From: Pseudonocardia kunmingensis
GTDB taxonomy: Bacteria; Actinomycetota; Actinomycetes; Mycobacteriales; Pseudonocardiaceae
Assembly (NCBI RefSeq): GCF_006716445.1
Contig: NZ_VFPA01000003.1
Location: 1-64,000, forward strand
Reading direction: 5' to 3'
Length of the DNA stretch: 64,000 nt
Positions 41,705 through 49,629 of the stretch are shown here, piece by piece. Position numbers and translations under genes: made by a program. Each line of letters starts with the position of its first letter. The stretch's first letter is position 1. The notes below the pieces were generated by a model, which made no database searches, was not told the origin of the DNA, and worked only from the letters and a program-made list of their open reading frames with translations.

Positions 41705-43420
41705 GTGACCGCTACGTCGAAGTCCACGCAAGCTTCGGAGTCCCGGGTCGACGAGTTCGACGCGGTCGTCGTCGGGGCCGGGTTCTCCGGGTTGTACATG
41801 CTGCACCGCCTGCGCGAGCTCGGCCTCTCGGTGCGGGTGTTCGACGCCGCGGGCGACGTCGGGGGCACCTGGTACTGGAACCGCTACCCCGGCGCGCGCT
41901 GTGACAGCGAGAGCATCTACTACGTGTTCTCGGACCACTTCTCCGAGGAACTGCTCGAGGACTGGACCTGGAGCGAGCGCTACGCGGCGCAGCCCGAGAT
42001 CCTCAGCTACCTCCGGCACGTCGCCGACCGGTTCGATCTGCGCAAGGACATCCGGTTCGACACCCGCGTCACCGCGGCGGAGTACGACGAGGCGGCGGAC
42101 CGCTGGGAGATCCGCACGGACGACGGCAGCCGGACGACGGCGCAGTTCCTGATCACCGCGGTCGGCTGCCTCTCGGTCACCAACCTGCCCGAGTTCCCGG
42201 GCCGCGAGAGCTTCGAGGGCGCGTCGTACCACACCGGCCGGTGGCCGCACGAGGGCGTCGACTTCACCGGGCAGCGGGTGGCGGTGATCGGGACCGGCGC
42301 GACCTCGGTGCAGATCGTGCCCGAGATCGCCGACCAGGTCGCCCACATGTACGTGTTCCAGCGCACCCCCAACTACGACATCCCGGGCTGGAACCGGCCG
42401 CTCGACGAGGAGTACGTGCGCAAGACGAAGGAGACCTACAAGGAGCTCTGGCAGCGGATGCGGGAGTCGAACCTGGGGTTGCCCTACGACGTCCCGGAGC
42501 GCTCGGCGATGGAGGTCAGCCCGGAGGAGCGCCGCCGCGTCTACGAGGACGCCTGGGGGAAGGGCGGCTTCCGGATCGGCGCGGAGACCTTCAACGACAT
42601 CCTGCTCGACGAGCAGTCGAACGAGACGGCCTCGGAGTTCATCCGGTCCAAGATCCGGGAGACCGTGCGCGACCCCGACGTCGCCGAGCTCCTCGCACCC
42701 AAGGACCACCCGTTCTTCACGAAGCGCCCGCCGCTCGAGCACGGCTACTACGAGGCGTTCAACCGCGAGAACGTGGAGCTGGTCGACGTCCGGCGCTCGC
42801 CGATCGAGTCGATCACGCCCACCGGGGTGCGGACGCGCGACGCCGAGTACGAGGTCGACAGCATCATCTACGCGACCGGTTTCGACGCGATGACCGGCGC
42901 GTTGTTCGCGATGGGCATCCACGGTCGCGACGGGGTGCCGCTCACCGAGAAGTGGGCGGAAGGGCCGCGGACCTACCTCGGGCTGGCGACCCGCGGTTTC
43001 CCGAACCTGTTCACGCTCACGGGCCCGCAGAGCCCGTCGGTCCTCACGAACATGACCGCCGCGATCGAGCAGCACGTCGACTGGGTGGCCGACTGCGTCC
43101 GGTACATGCGCGAGCACGACCTCGACCGGATCGAGCCGTTGCCCGAGGCGGAGGACGACTGGGTCGCCCACCACACCGAGGTCGGCGACGCGACGCTCCT
43201 GCCGCGGGCAAACTCCTGGTGGGTGGGGGCGAACATCCCGGGGAAGCGCCGCACGCTCTACCCCTACCTCGGCGGCCTCGGGACCTACCGGGAGACGTGC
43301 GATCGCATCGCGGCGAACGGCTACGAAGGGTTCGCGCTGGGCAGGCGCGGGGAGGCGGATGCCGGATCACCCCCACAAGCTCGCCCGTCGGCCGAGCCGG
43401 CACAGCAGATCGTGGGGTGA
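41705..43420 (+). CDS. Baeyer-Villiger monooxygenase (type I, FAD/NADPH)
   Basis: 571 residues, typical of cyclohexanone/phenylacetone monooxygenase relatives. The FAD Rossmann motif VVVGAGFSGLYMLH is at 21-34, the Baeyer-Villiger fingerprint F-x-G-x-x-x-H-x-x-x-W-P is seen exactly as FEGASYHTGRWP (170-181), and the NADPH Rossmann motif VAVIGTGATSVQ follows. IYATGFDAMTGAL is the C-terminal ATG motif. It inserts oxygen next to a ketone to make an ester or lactone. An esterase gene starts 5 bases downstream, so the ester is probably hydrolysed at once. GTG start with GGGAGTCGG upstream. Confidence 0.92.
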   Translation: MTATSKSTQASESRVDEFDAVVVGAGFSGLYMLHRLRELGLSVRVFDAAGDVGGTWYWNRYPGARCDSESIYYVFSDHFSEELLEDWTWSERYAAQPEILSYLRHVADRFDLRKDIRFDTRVTAAEYDEAADRWEIRTDDGSRTTAQFLITAVGCLSVTNLPEFPGRESFEGASYHTGRWPHEGVDFTGQRVAVIGTGATSVQIVPEIADQVAHMYVFQRTPNYDIPGWNRPLDEEYVRKTKETYKELWQRMRESNLGLPYDVPERSAMEVSPEERRRVYEDAWGKGGFRIGAETFNDILLDEQSNETASEFIRSKIRETVRDPDVAELLAPKDHPFFTKRPPLEHGYYEAFNRENVELVDVRRSPIESITPTGVRTRDAEYEVDSIIYATGFDAMTGALFAMGIHGRDGVPLTEKWAEGPRTYLGLATRGFPNLFTLTGPQSPSVLTNMTAAIEQHVDWVADCVRYMREHDLDRIEPLPEAEDDWVAHHTEVGDATLLPRANSWWVGANIPGKRRTLYPYLGGLGTYRETCDRIAANGYEGFALGRRGEADAGSPPQARPSAEPAQQIVG

Positions 43421-43425
43421 CGGAG

Positions 43426-44361
43426 ATGCCGCTGAAGCCCGACGTGCAGGCCCTCCTCGAGCAGTTCGAGGCCCAGGGGGTGCCGCCGTTCAACGAGATG
43501 AGCGTGCCGCAGGCACGGGACGCGATCGGGGCGTTCCGGGACCTGCAGGGCGAGCCCGAGCCGGTCGCGGAGATCCGGGACATCCTCGTTCCCGGTCCGG
43601 CCGGAGAGCTCCCCGTCCGCGTGTACCACCCGGAACCGGGCACGCCGCTGCCACTGTTGATCTACTTCCACGGCGGTGGCTGGGTGGTCGGGAACATCGA
43701 GGTCGTCGACAAGCCGTGCCGGGCGCTGGCCAACGCCTCGCGGTGCGTCGTCGCGTCGACGCAGTACCGGCTCAGCCCGGAGACGAAGTTCCCGGGCCCC
43801 GTCGAGGACTGCTACGCGGCCACCAGCTGGCTCACCGAGCACGCGGGCGAGCTGGGTGCCGACCCGGCCAAGGTGGGCGTCGGCGGCGACAGCGCCGGCG
43901 GGAACCTCGCGGCCGCGGTCGCCCTGATGGCCAGGGACCGCAGCGGACCGCGACTCGCCTACCAACTGCTGATCTACCCGGTGACGGCGCCGGCCCGGGG
44001 CACGACGTTCGCGTCCTACCGCGACAACGCCGACGGCTACCTGCTGACGCGGGGCAGCATGGAGTGGTTCTGGGACCACTACCTCCGATCGCCGGAGGAC
44101 GGGACGAACCCCTATGCCGCGCCGCTGCACGCCTCCGACCTCAGCGGCCTGCCCCCGGCGATGGTCATCACCGCCGAGTTCGACCCGCTGCGCGACGAGG
44201 GCAAGGCGTACGCCGAACGGCTGCAGGAGGCCGGCGTCAAGGTGAGCATCAAGTCGTACTCCGGCATCATCCACGGCTTCTTCTGGATGGCCGGCGTGCT
44301 CGGCGACGGCCGCACCCTGATCGCCGAGATGGGAGAGGAGCTGCGTTCCCATCTCGGCTGA
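43426..44361 (+). CDS. Alpha/beta-hydrolase esterase, hormone-sensitive lipase (HSL) family
   Basis: 311 residues. The oxyanion motif FHGGGWVVGN is at 81-90, the nucleophile Ser156 in GVGGDSAGGNLAAA, the acid Asp in EFDPLRDEG and the His in IIHGFFWMAG, i.e. a complete HSL-type triad. It sits 5 bases after the Baeyer-Villiger monooxygenase gene and most likely opens the ester or lactone that enzyme produces, completing a two-step ketone degradation route. Confidence 0.92.
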   Translation: MPLKPDVQALLEQFEAQGVPPFNEMSVPQARDAIGAFRDLQGEPEPVAEIRDILVPGPAGELPVRVYHPEPGTPLPLLIYFHGGGWVVGNIEVVDKPCRALANASRCVVASTQYRLSPETKFPGPVEDCYAATSWLTEHAGELGADPAKVGVGGDSAGGNLAAAVALMARDRSGPRLAYQLLIYPVTAPARGTTFASYRDNADGYLLTRGSMEWFWDHYLRSPEDGTNPYAAPLHASDLSGLPPAMVITAEFDPLRDEGKAYAERLQEAGVKVSIKSYSGIIHGFFWMAGVLGDGRTLIAEMGEELRSHLG

Positions 44362-44389
44362 CCAGGGAAGCCGGGACTCCCGCCGGCTC

Positions 44390-44857
44390 GTGATCGTCCG
44401 GCACGCGAAATCCGCGTGGCCGGACGGCGTGCCCGACCCGGAACGGCCGCTGAACGCGCGTGGCCGGCGGGACGCCCCCGCCGCCGGACGGTGGATCCGC
44501 GAGCGGATCGGCCACCTGGACGCGGTGGTCTGCTCGCCCGCAACCCGCACCCGCCAGTCGTGGCGGCTGATCGCGGCCGAGCTCGACGAGCCGCCCGCCG
44601 CGGTGTTCGACGACCGGGTGTACGGGGCGTCGGTCGACACGCTGCTCACGGTCGTGCGCGGGCTGCCGGACGACGTGGGCTCAGCGCTCCTCGTGGGCCA
44701 CAACCCCGGGGTCGCCGAACTCGTCGCCGCCCTGACCGGTGAGGAGCTGGAGATGAAGACGTCGGCGATCGCGGTGGTCGAGTTCGGCGGGTCCTGGGCG
44801 GACACCGCGTCCGGCCGGGCGAACGTGGTCGACCACGCGACGCCGCGCGGGTCCTGA
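44390..44857 (+). CDS. sixA: SixA-like phosphohistidine phosphatase
   Basis: 155 residues of the histidine phosphatase superfamily. The RHG motif is RHAKSAWPDG at the very N-terminus, the second part is VVCSPATRTRQSW, and ALLVGHNPGVAELVAALTG holds the other catalytic His. The GTG used here gives VIVRHAK; relatives usually have three or four more residues before it, so the true start may lie slightly upstream. Predicted to remove phosphate from a phosphohistidine or a small phosphoester. The 28-bp gap after the esterase suggests co-transcription without functional need. Confidence 0.8.
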   Translation: MIVRHAKSAWPDGVPDPERPLNARGRRDAPAAGRWIRERIGHLDAVVCSPATRTRQSWRLIAAELDEPPAAVFDDRVYGASVDTLLTVVRGLPDDVGSALLVGHNPGVAELVAALTGEELEMKTSAIAVVEFGGSWADTASGRANVVDHATPRGS

Positions 44858-44961
44858 CAGGATGACCAACGAGGACACCCGAGACCCGACGACACAACGA
44901 TCGTGCGGCCTCTTTGATCGTCTCGGTGCACCCAACACTCGACCAGACAGAAGGAACTGAC

Positions 44962-44998
44962 GAGTCGCCACAACTGTACCCACTGAGCTAAGCGACTC
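44962..44998. terminator. Hairpin overlapping the stop codon of the secreted four-cysteine protein gene
   Basis: GAGTCGC (44962-44968) pairs with GCGACTC (44992-44998), with a 23-base loop that contains further short pairs. The TGA of the minus-strand gene lies at 44997-44999, inside the stem arm. A role in termination between this gene and convergent sixA is likely. Confidence 0.4.
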
Positions 44999-45392
44999 AG
45001 CACGCCGTCAGCCCGTCGAACCGGGCAGAGTTGGCGTACTCGTACTCGCGGTTCCCGTTCGGAGAGACATTCAAGCAAGAGCTATCGAACCAGAATGCGA
45101 TGTAAACCTTCACGCGCTGCGAGGCCGGGCAATCATTACGAATTCGGACTCGAGCCAGCCCCACCGGAGGATGCTCGTCGTGCGCGCTGACACATGCTGG
45201 AGGCAACTCGGACGCCAACATGCGACTAGCCCTGTCGAGAATGTACCCGTCAGGATCGACCGACCTATCTACGACGATCCTGCCCCCAGAGTCAGCAACG
45301 GCCGCGGGACCCATTCCCCCGGGTGGCACGAGAAGCGCTAACGCCAACGCCAGAACGAGACCTGCGTTGCGCAGCTGACGGCAGCTTCTCAC
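44997..45392 (-). CDS. Small secreted four-cysteine protein, tendamistat-like spacing
   Basis: 131 residues. A clear signal peptide (RNAGLVLALALALLVPPGGMGPAAVA, cleavage near residue 33) precedes a mature part of about 95 residues with exactly four Cys, spaced C-20-C-17-C-24-C. The middle block ARVRIRNDC-PASQRVKVYIAFWFDSSC alternates as beta strands. Spacing and the N-C-x(4)-V-K-V pattern resemble the Streptomyces alpha-amylase inhibitor tendamistat (C-15-C-17-C-27-C), which has two disulfides in a beta sandwich; this is inference. GTG start with GGAGGGTG. Codon use is less GC-rich than in neighbouring genes, suggesting acquisition. Confidence 0.65.
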   Translation of the reverse strand: MRSCRQLRNAGLVLALALALLVPPGGMGPAAVADSGGRIVVDRSVDPDGYILDRASRMLASELPPACVSAHDEHPPVGLARVRIRNDCPASQRVKVYIAFWFDSSCLNVSPNGNREYEYANSARFDGLTAC

Positions 45393-45427
45393 AGCACCCT
45401 CCGATGTGCAGAAATTGGCCAGCTAGC

Positions 45428-45724
45428 TCATACCTTGAAACGTTCATCCATTCTCGGATCGCCACCATCAGCAACGTCCAGTTCGTGCACAATCCGCGCT
45501 AGGCGCTCGAACTCAGCTTGATCGATCAGCGTGAGCCAGTCAGCCTCGAAAACGCTTTGCTCGGCGCGCGTATGTCGGCGCCGAACCCAGTCGACCAGGA
45601 TGTGACGCGGCCCGCAACCCACGACAATGCCTGGGTGGTCAGGCCGCAGCGGTACCGACTTCCTGACGATCTCATTGTCAGGCGTCCATTTCACCAGGAC
45701 GCCTACTTCGACCCAGTCACTCAT
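45428..45724 (-). CDS. Hypothetical 98-residue protein
   Basis: Not recognised. It is acidic, with no signal peptide. It begins MSDWVEVGVLVKWTPDNEIVRKS with alternating hydrophobics (beta strands), then a basic patch VDWVRRRHTRAEQ and a helical tail FERLARIVHELDVADGG. The ATG follows GAGGTGG at good distance. The start is 15 bases beyond the stop of a 41-codon reading frame and the gene belongs to a run of small minus-strand genes (44997-46254) with unusual base composition. Confidence 0.55.
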   Translation of the reverse strand: MSDWVEVGVLVKWTPDNEIVRKSVPLRPDHPGIVVGCGPRHILVDWVRRRHTRAEQSVFEADWLTLIDQAEFERLARIVHELDVADGGDPRMDERFKV

Positions 45725-45739
45725 TCAGCCACCTCGACA

Positions 45740-45865
45740 TCACGCCGCTACTGAACACTCGATCCACGTCTCCTCCAAGCCATCCGCCGGAAACGCAGTA
45801 ATGAGGCTGTAGTCACCGTCGACTACGACCATCAATTTGCCACCAAACTGCCAATCGTACTGCAC
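45740..45865 (-). CDS. Possible 41-residue small protein
   Basis: A short frame between the two neighbouring small genes reads VQYDWQFGGKLMVVVDGDYS and then LITAFPADGLEETWIECSVAA before TGA. The regular alternation and terminal Cys look protein-like, and the frame lies in the same direction 9 bases after the stop of the upstream gene. Starts are only GTG, and no ribosome site is obvious, so it may be the C-terminal remnant of a longer gene. Confidence 0.35.
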   Translation of the reverse strand: MQYDWQFGGKLMVVVDGDYSLITAFPADGLEETWIECSVAA

Positions 45866-45873
45866 GCGGTCGG

Positions 45874-46254
45874 CTAGACTGTCGGCTTGCCGTGAACCAT
45901 GGCGTTCTCGATGCAGTTCAGCGCATCCGCCCAGTTCGGGACGTCATGCTTGACCTCGATGTGCACCGCTCCGGTCGAGGTGCCGTTACCGCAAAGCAGC
46001 ACAACAGGACCGCCGACTGCAGTCGGGATGGACATGAAGTATCCGTCCTGATACTCGGCCGGGACATCGGCAATCTTCTTCACGTTGTCGACCTGAGTGA
46101 CACCACACGCCCGAACCGCATCGTCGGCGCGAGTCGGGCGCAGCGCGCCAGCGGCAGCGGTACCGGAGGTCGATGACACACCAAGGACCACAACGAGCAG
46201 CAGGACTGCAGACACAGCCGTAGCGCCTATGGCCATCATCCGAGCTCGACGCAC
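45874..46254 (-). CDS. Small exported or membrane-anchored protein downstream of the 22-bp element
   Basis: 126 residues, family unknown. VRRARMMAIGATAVSAVLLLVVVLGVSSTSGTAAAGAL gives one N-terminal membrane helix or signal followed by a mature domain of about 85 residues with three Cys (VRACGVTQ, VLLCGNGT, ALNCIENA). The GTG is chosen because GGAAGGA lies nine bases before it; an ATG five codons on is possible. The third copy of the 22-bp element is about 120 bases upstream. It heads the small-gene cluster down to 44997. Confidence 0.6.
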   Translation of the reverse strand: MRRARMMAIGATAVSAVLLLVVVLGVSSTSGTAAAGALRPTRADDAVRACGVTQVDNVKKIADVPAEYQDGYFMSIPTAVGGPVVLLCGNGTSTGAVHIEVKHDVPNWADALNCIENAMVHGKPTV

Positions 46255-46372
46255 TCCACCCGATCCTTCCGACGTGACAACATTGTCCCGAATGTCAGTT
46301 TCGGGAGCGCATGAATTTCGCGACCCGAGCGAGAGTAGCAGCGAGGACTCGTGACGCACAGCATTCTGTTGT

Positions 46373-46394
46373 AATCGTTTGCGATCGTGAACGC
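46373..46394 (-). promoter_or_regulatory. Conserved 22-bp palindromic element, copy 3
   Basis: Core CGTTTGCGATCGTGAACG (plus strand), differing from copy 1 at two positions and from copy 2 at two. On the minus strand TACTCT, a possible -10 hexamer, lies 35 bases downstream, the same spacing as in the two DUF3558 cassettes 20-24 kb away, although no DUF3558 gene is here. Confidence 0.6.
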
Positions 46395-46443
46395 TCGCAT
46401 GCCTGCACCGCAGGCGCGACGGCAAGCCGTGGCCGCGGCGAGG

Positions 46444-47145
46444 TCACGGGCAGCAGTAGCTCGAGGGGAGAGGACCGACGTTCGCGGTGTGGAGGGGTCG
46501 ATCGATCGGCGCTCCCACGCCGGCCACCTCCAGGTCGAGAAAGCGCCACTGATGGTCACGGCCGAGGCTGTCGCCCACTACGGCGTAGTCCTGCCAACGG
46601 CAGTCGTACCGGCCGGCCAGCACCAGCGCGTCCTCCCGCCCCTTGGTCGTCCCGCTTCCGGCCCGCTCCCCTCAGCCCAGCGCACCCTCGAGCACGCGGC
46701 CCTCGTGGAGGCGCAGCTGCGCGTCGATCGTCTCGGTGGCGCGTCCGGCACGCCAGTACGCCGGGTCGTTTGTCAACACGACGACCAGGCCAATGTCGGC
46801 GAAGCCCTCGGCGACGAAGGACTCAGTCCGCGCCACGTCCTTGATCACGTCGTAGTGGCTGATGTCGTGGGCGGACTGGTCGGGCAGGTCGAACTGCTCG
46901 CCATCGAGCACACCCTGGAAGCGGCGGACCAGGTACTTCAGCTCGATCGCCGTCCGTATCCCGTCACTGGTGACGAGAACGTCCAGGCGTGTCCCACGCC
47001 CGGGCCGGGTCTCCAGGCGGATACGAGCAGCCGGATCGGCTTTCTGCAGCTGCCAGGCGAGGGCGTGCTGGAAGTCCGCTTCGGAGTGGAAGACCGGGCG
47101 GTGTTCAGCGAGAGCGGTCATCACGGCGCCGACGTCACCCCGCAT
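46444..47145 (-). pseudogene. PD-(D/E)XK nuclease-like gene interrupted by an in-frame TGA
   Basis: Residues 1-157 run from MRGDVGAVMTALAEHRPVFHSEADFQHALAWQLQ, through TRLDVLVTSDGIRTAIELKYLVRR (D...E-x-K pattern of PD-(D/E)XK nucleases), to RVLEGALG, where TGA occurs at 46672-46674. In the same frame, without any shift, translation continues GERAGSGTTKGREDALVLAG, then a RYDCRWQDYAV block and HQWRFLDLEV, matching the expected C-terminus of such proteins, to a stop at 46444. The TGA falls where Trp (TGG) would fit. It is a nonsense mutation or, less likely, recoding. It overlaps the upstream gene by 11 bp, so the pair was an operon. Confidence 0.6.
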
Positions 47146-47692
47146 CTGCGTCCTCGGGGTCCGCCAGCCCGAGCAGGTCCCACCGCCCCAGCCAGCACTC
47201 CACCCTGGCTGTCTTGATCCCGTGGTGCTCCGAGTCCTTCGTCACCACTCGCTGCCCGCCGTTGCGTGCCAGGTAGTCCTCGTGCTCCGTGCGGATGTCG
47301 TTCACGACCCACGGCTCCGGCGCGACGTAATACCTGGTCGCGCCGTTGGCGAGGTCGACGAACGCCCACACGGCGTTCGCCCGCGGCGCCGGGTTGGCAC
47401 CCTCGCGGATGCTGGTCTGCCAGTCGCCCCGGCGCCGGGTGAGCACCCGGACCCGCCACCGTCCGGTCGGCGTCTGGACCAGAAGCTCGGTCCGGCGGCC
47501 GTTGCGGACCTCCCGCACTGTGCCGCCGCGGTACTCGACCGCCCGGGTCACCGCCGCCCGCCCGGCGGCTGCTACCTCGGCGCTGCTCGGTTTCGCCGAG
47601 ACGCCCGCGGGCGGTTGCGTGGACGGCCTGCGTAGCGCCGGCAGCGCGATGCTTCCCCGCGGCGGCCGTGCGGTGCCCCACTCTGCTGTCAT
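47135..47692 (-). CDS. Hypothetical protein with restriction-fold-like core
   Basis: 185 residues. After a Pro/Ala-rich leader, GGTVREVRNGRRTELLVQTPTGRWRVRVLTRRRGDWQTSI looks like the beta-strand core of a PD-(D/E)XK fold, but where active members have V-K-T/S this one has V-L-T. NAVWAFVDLANGATRYYVAPEPWVVNDIRTEHEDYLARNGGQR is shared with many uncharacterised actinobacterial nuclease-associated proteins, as is the ending ARVECWLGRWDLLGL. It may be an inactive partner for the nuclease-like gene it overlaps. The function is not known. Confidence 0.6.
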   Translation of the reverse strand: MTAEWGTARPPRGSIALPALRRPSTQPPAGVSAKPSSAEVAAAGRAAVTRAVEYRGGTVREVRNGRRTELLVQTPTGRWRVRVLTRRRGDWQTSIREGANPAPRANAVWAFVDLANGATRYYVAPEPWVVNDIRTEHEDYLARNGGQRVVTKDSEHHGIKTARVECWLGRWDLLGLADPEDADAG

Positions 47693-47966
47693 CCGATGTT
47701 CCGTTCGTCCGATCCACCCCGACGTCCCATGCCTTGATCGGTTCTCGGGCGCACGGCGTCACAGGCTCGGTGGGCGACCACGCGAACGGCTCAAGACATT
47801 CGTCGCCGGCTGGACGAGGCGCGCGCCCTCGGCTCCCGGCCGTCAGCAAACGACGACCAGCACGCCCTCGAATCGGAGCCGCGCGGTGCGCACACCGGGG
47901 CTTGTCGGGCGTTCCGGGGACTACCGGCCGAGTTCCGAAGCTCGAGCTGCTTCTCGTTGGTCGGTG

Positions 47967-48842
47967 CTACTCGGGCGGGTAGCGTTCACAGCCTTTTCCG
48001 TCGTTGTCGTCGCCGTCGAGCCGGTACTCGTCGTCTCCCACAACCTTCACCCTGTAGCCGATGTCCCCGCAGTCGAGGTCCGTCGGCACGTCCGGAACAC
48101 ACGGTTCGTAGCTCGGGTGACAGCCGCTCGGTCGCGGAGCCGGCACTGGCTCTCGGGCGGGTTCCGGTCGGGGCGACGGGCTACGCGGTGGGGTCGTGCG
48201 CGGTGCCTGGGTCGGGACGGGCCGGGCCGGCACGTCCGACGCGACCTCGCCGTTCGTGTCGGACGGACGCGGCTGAGAGCTCCTCGTAGTGGTCGGCGCC
48301 GGAGTCGGAGTACACGGCTCACCCCAGATCCCGAGCTTCAGCGCCCTCGCCGTGTCCTCGACCATCTGGCGGGTCTCGGCCTTCTCGACGGGATTCGTGG
48401 CGGAGATCGTGGCAGTTGCCAGACCGGCAACAACGGCGGCGTGGGAGTAGTCCACTCCCCAACGCGCCACGTAGAGCAACGATCGCCCGTACTGATCCAC
48501 GGAGTCCTGAGCGGCGTCGGCGGCGACCGTGACCTTCTCGTCGAGCAGCCTGGCGCGGGCGAACTCGCGCGCCTCCTCGTAGCCGCACTCACCCCTGTCC
48601 GGTGCATCGATACCGAGCACGCGGACCTTGCGGCCGTCGCTGAGCTGGATCGTGTCGCCGTCGACGATCTTCGTCACCATCAGATCGGCCTCGTCCGCTG
48701 GTGGACGGGCGGCGACGGCAGCGCCCGTGGCGGGAGCTGCGGCCTCGTCACTGCTCAGCGCGACGTCCTCGTCGTCGCCGCCTCCACTGAGACCGCCGAC
48801 GACCAGCGCAGCCACAACGGCGGGAATGATCCACTTGCGCAC
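47967..48842 (-). CDS. Secreted thermonuclease (SNase-like) with excalibur-type C-terminus
   Basis: 291 residues. MRKWIIPAVVAALVVGGLSGG is a signal anchor. The nuclease domain starts at TKIVDGDTIQLSDGRKVRVLGIDAPDRGECGYEEA, with the Asp, Arg and Glu catalytic pattern of staphylococcal nuclease; GRSLLYVARWGVDYSHAAVVAGLA is the second conserved block. A Pro/Thr/Ser-rich linker (about 190-240) leads to CVPDVPTDLDCGDIGYRVKVVGDDEYRLDGDDNDGKGCE, a Ca-binding excalibur-like motif (D-x-D-x-D-G-x-G-C-E). It is probably exported and active on extracellular DNA/RNA. The 274-bp gap at 47693-47966 shows no gene. Confidence 0.87.
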   Translation of the reverse strand: MRKWIIPAVVAALVVGGLSGGGDDEDVALSSDEAAAPATGAAVAARPPADEADLMVTKIVDGDTIQLSDGRKVRVLGIDAPDRGECGYEEAREFARARLLDEKVTVAADAAQDSVDQYGRSLLYVARWGVDYSHAAVVAGLATATISATNPVEKAETRQMVEDTARALKLGIWGEPCTPTPAPTTTRSSQPRPSDTNGEVASDVPARPVPTQAPRTTPPRSPSPRPEPAREPVPAPRPSGCHPSYEPCVPDVPTDLDCGDIGYRVKVVGDDEYRLDGDDNDGKGCERYPPE

Positions 48843-49209
48843 GCGTCCGTCCCATCAGCCACTGGCCACCTCGTCCGGCGAAAGATCGTTGAATGCTCAT
48901 CAGCCGTTACCCCCGGCCGCACGCAGAGCCTCTGCCACAAGGTCGGCAAGCTCGTTGCCGAGCTCCCGGGCTCTCCGAGTCCGAGTGGGAAGCGGCGCGC
49001 TGCATGCCGATCAGCAGACGGCTATCGGTCGTCCAACCGTCGACAGCCACGAAGTCGCGCCGAGCCCTGATCAGGGGAAGGGGCTCGCCCGAGCCCGCGC
49101 TCCGACCACCAGCGCCGTCGAGCACGAAGGCGACCGCGACTCGCCCGGCTCACCGAGGACCCGGTCCTGGCGATGGCGGCCAACGGGGCGGCTTCGTACC
49201 CGGTGCTGC
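48843..49209. other. Region of 367 bp with traces of a decayed coding sequence
   Basis: No intact gene. On the minus strand one frame reads RDFVAVDGWTTDSRLLIGMQ and, after a shift near 48980, another reads RARELGNELADLVAEALRAAGGNG to a stop at about 48902; both have protein-like composition. They may be parts of one frameshifted small gene. Family not identifiable. Confidence 0.3.
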
Positions 49210-49629
49210 TCACAACCGCTCGAGCGTCCGCTCGTCGGGCTTCCCGTCGAAGTAGCGGTCCAGCACATGCTGGAACTCCGCCGTGTCCGAAGCCGCCCGG
49301 GCGAACAGCGTCATCGATGAGAGCAGCTTCAGGTCGTCGGGCGAGCCGAAGATCTCGTACGCGCTTCGGCCGGTGGTGCCGGCGACGACCCTCGCGCACT
49401 CGACCAGCCGTGGCCCGAGGACCGGGTGCGCCAGGTAGGCACGGGCCTCGTCGAGTCCGGAGATCGCATACTGCTGCGCCATCGGGCTGTATCCGAGGCC
49501 TTCGATCTGTGGGAAGACGAACCACATCCAGTGACCGGTCTTGCGACCGCGGCGCAGCTCGGACAGAGCCTGCTCGTAGGTGCTGTCCTGGGCGTCGACG
49601 AACCGTGCGAGGTCGTACGGGTCGTTCAT
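49210..49629 (-). CDS. DUF1810 family protein
   Basis: 139 residues, close to the usual 140. DPYDLARFVDAQDSTYEQALSELRRGRKTGHWMWFVFPQIEGLG is the unmistakable DUF1810 start, with the K-x-x-H-W-M-W-F-x-F-P-Q motif, and GLDEARAYLAHPVLGPRLVECARVV follows. YFDGKPDERTLERL is the standard C-terminus. Relatives are calpastatin-like cytoplasmic proteins without an established biochemical role; the His and Trp cluster could be a binding site. The ATG has GGGAGACC upstream. It is monocistronic. Confidence 0.9.
   Translation of the reverse strand: MNDPYDLARFVDAQDSTYEQALSELRRGRKTGHWMWFVFPQIEGLGYSPMAQQYAISGLDEARAYLAHPVLGPRLVECARVVAGTTGRSAYEIFGSPDDLKLLSSMTLFARAASDTAEFQHVLDRYFDGKPDERTLERL

Noticed and set aside
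44961..45000. A sequence resembling the acceptor and D-arm of a tRNA (minus strand, TTAGCTCAGTGGGTA)
   Set aside because: The 7-base arm pairs with GCGACTC only 23 bases later, and no anticodon or T-arm can be fitted; it is better explained as a hairpin at a gene end.
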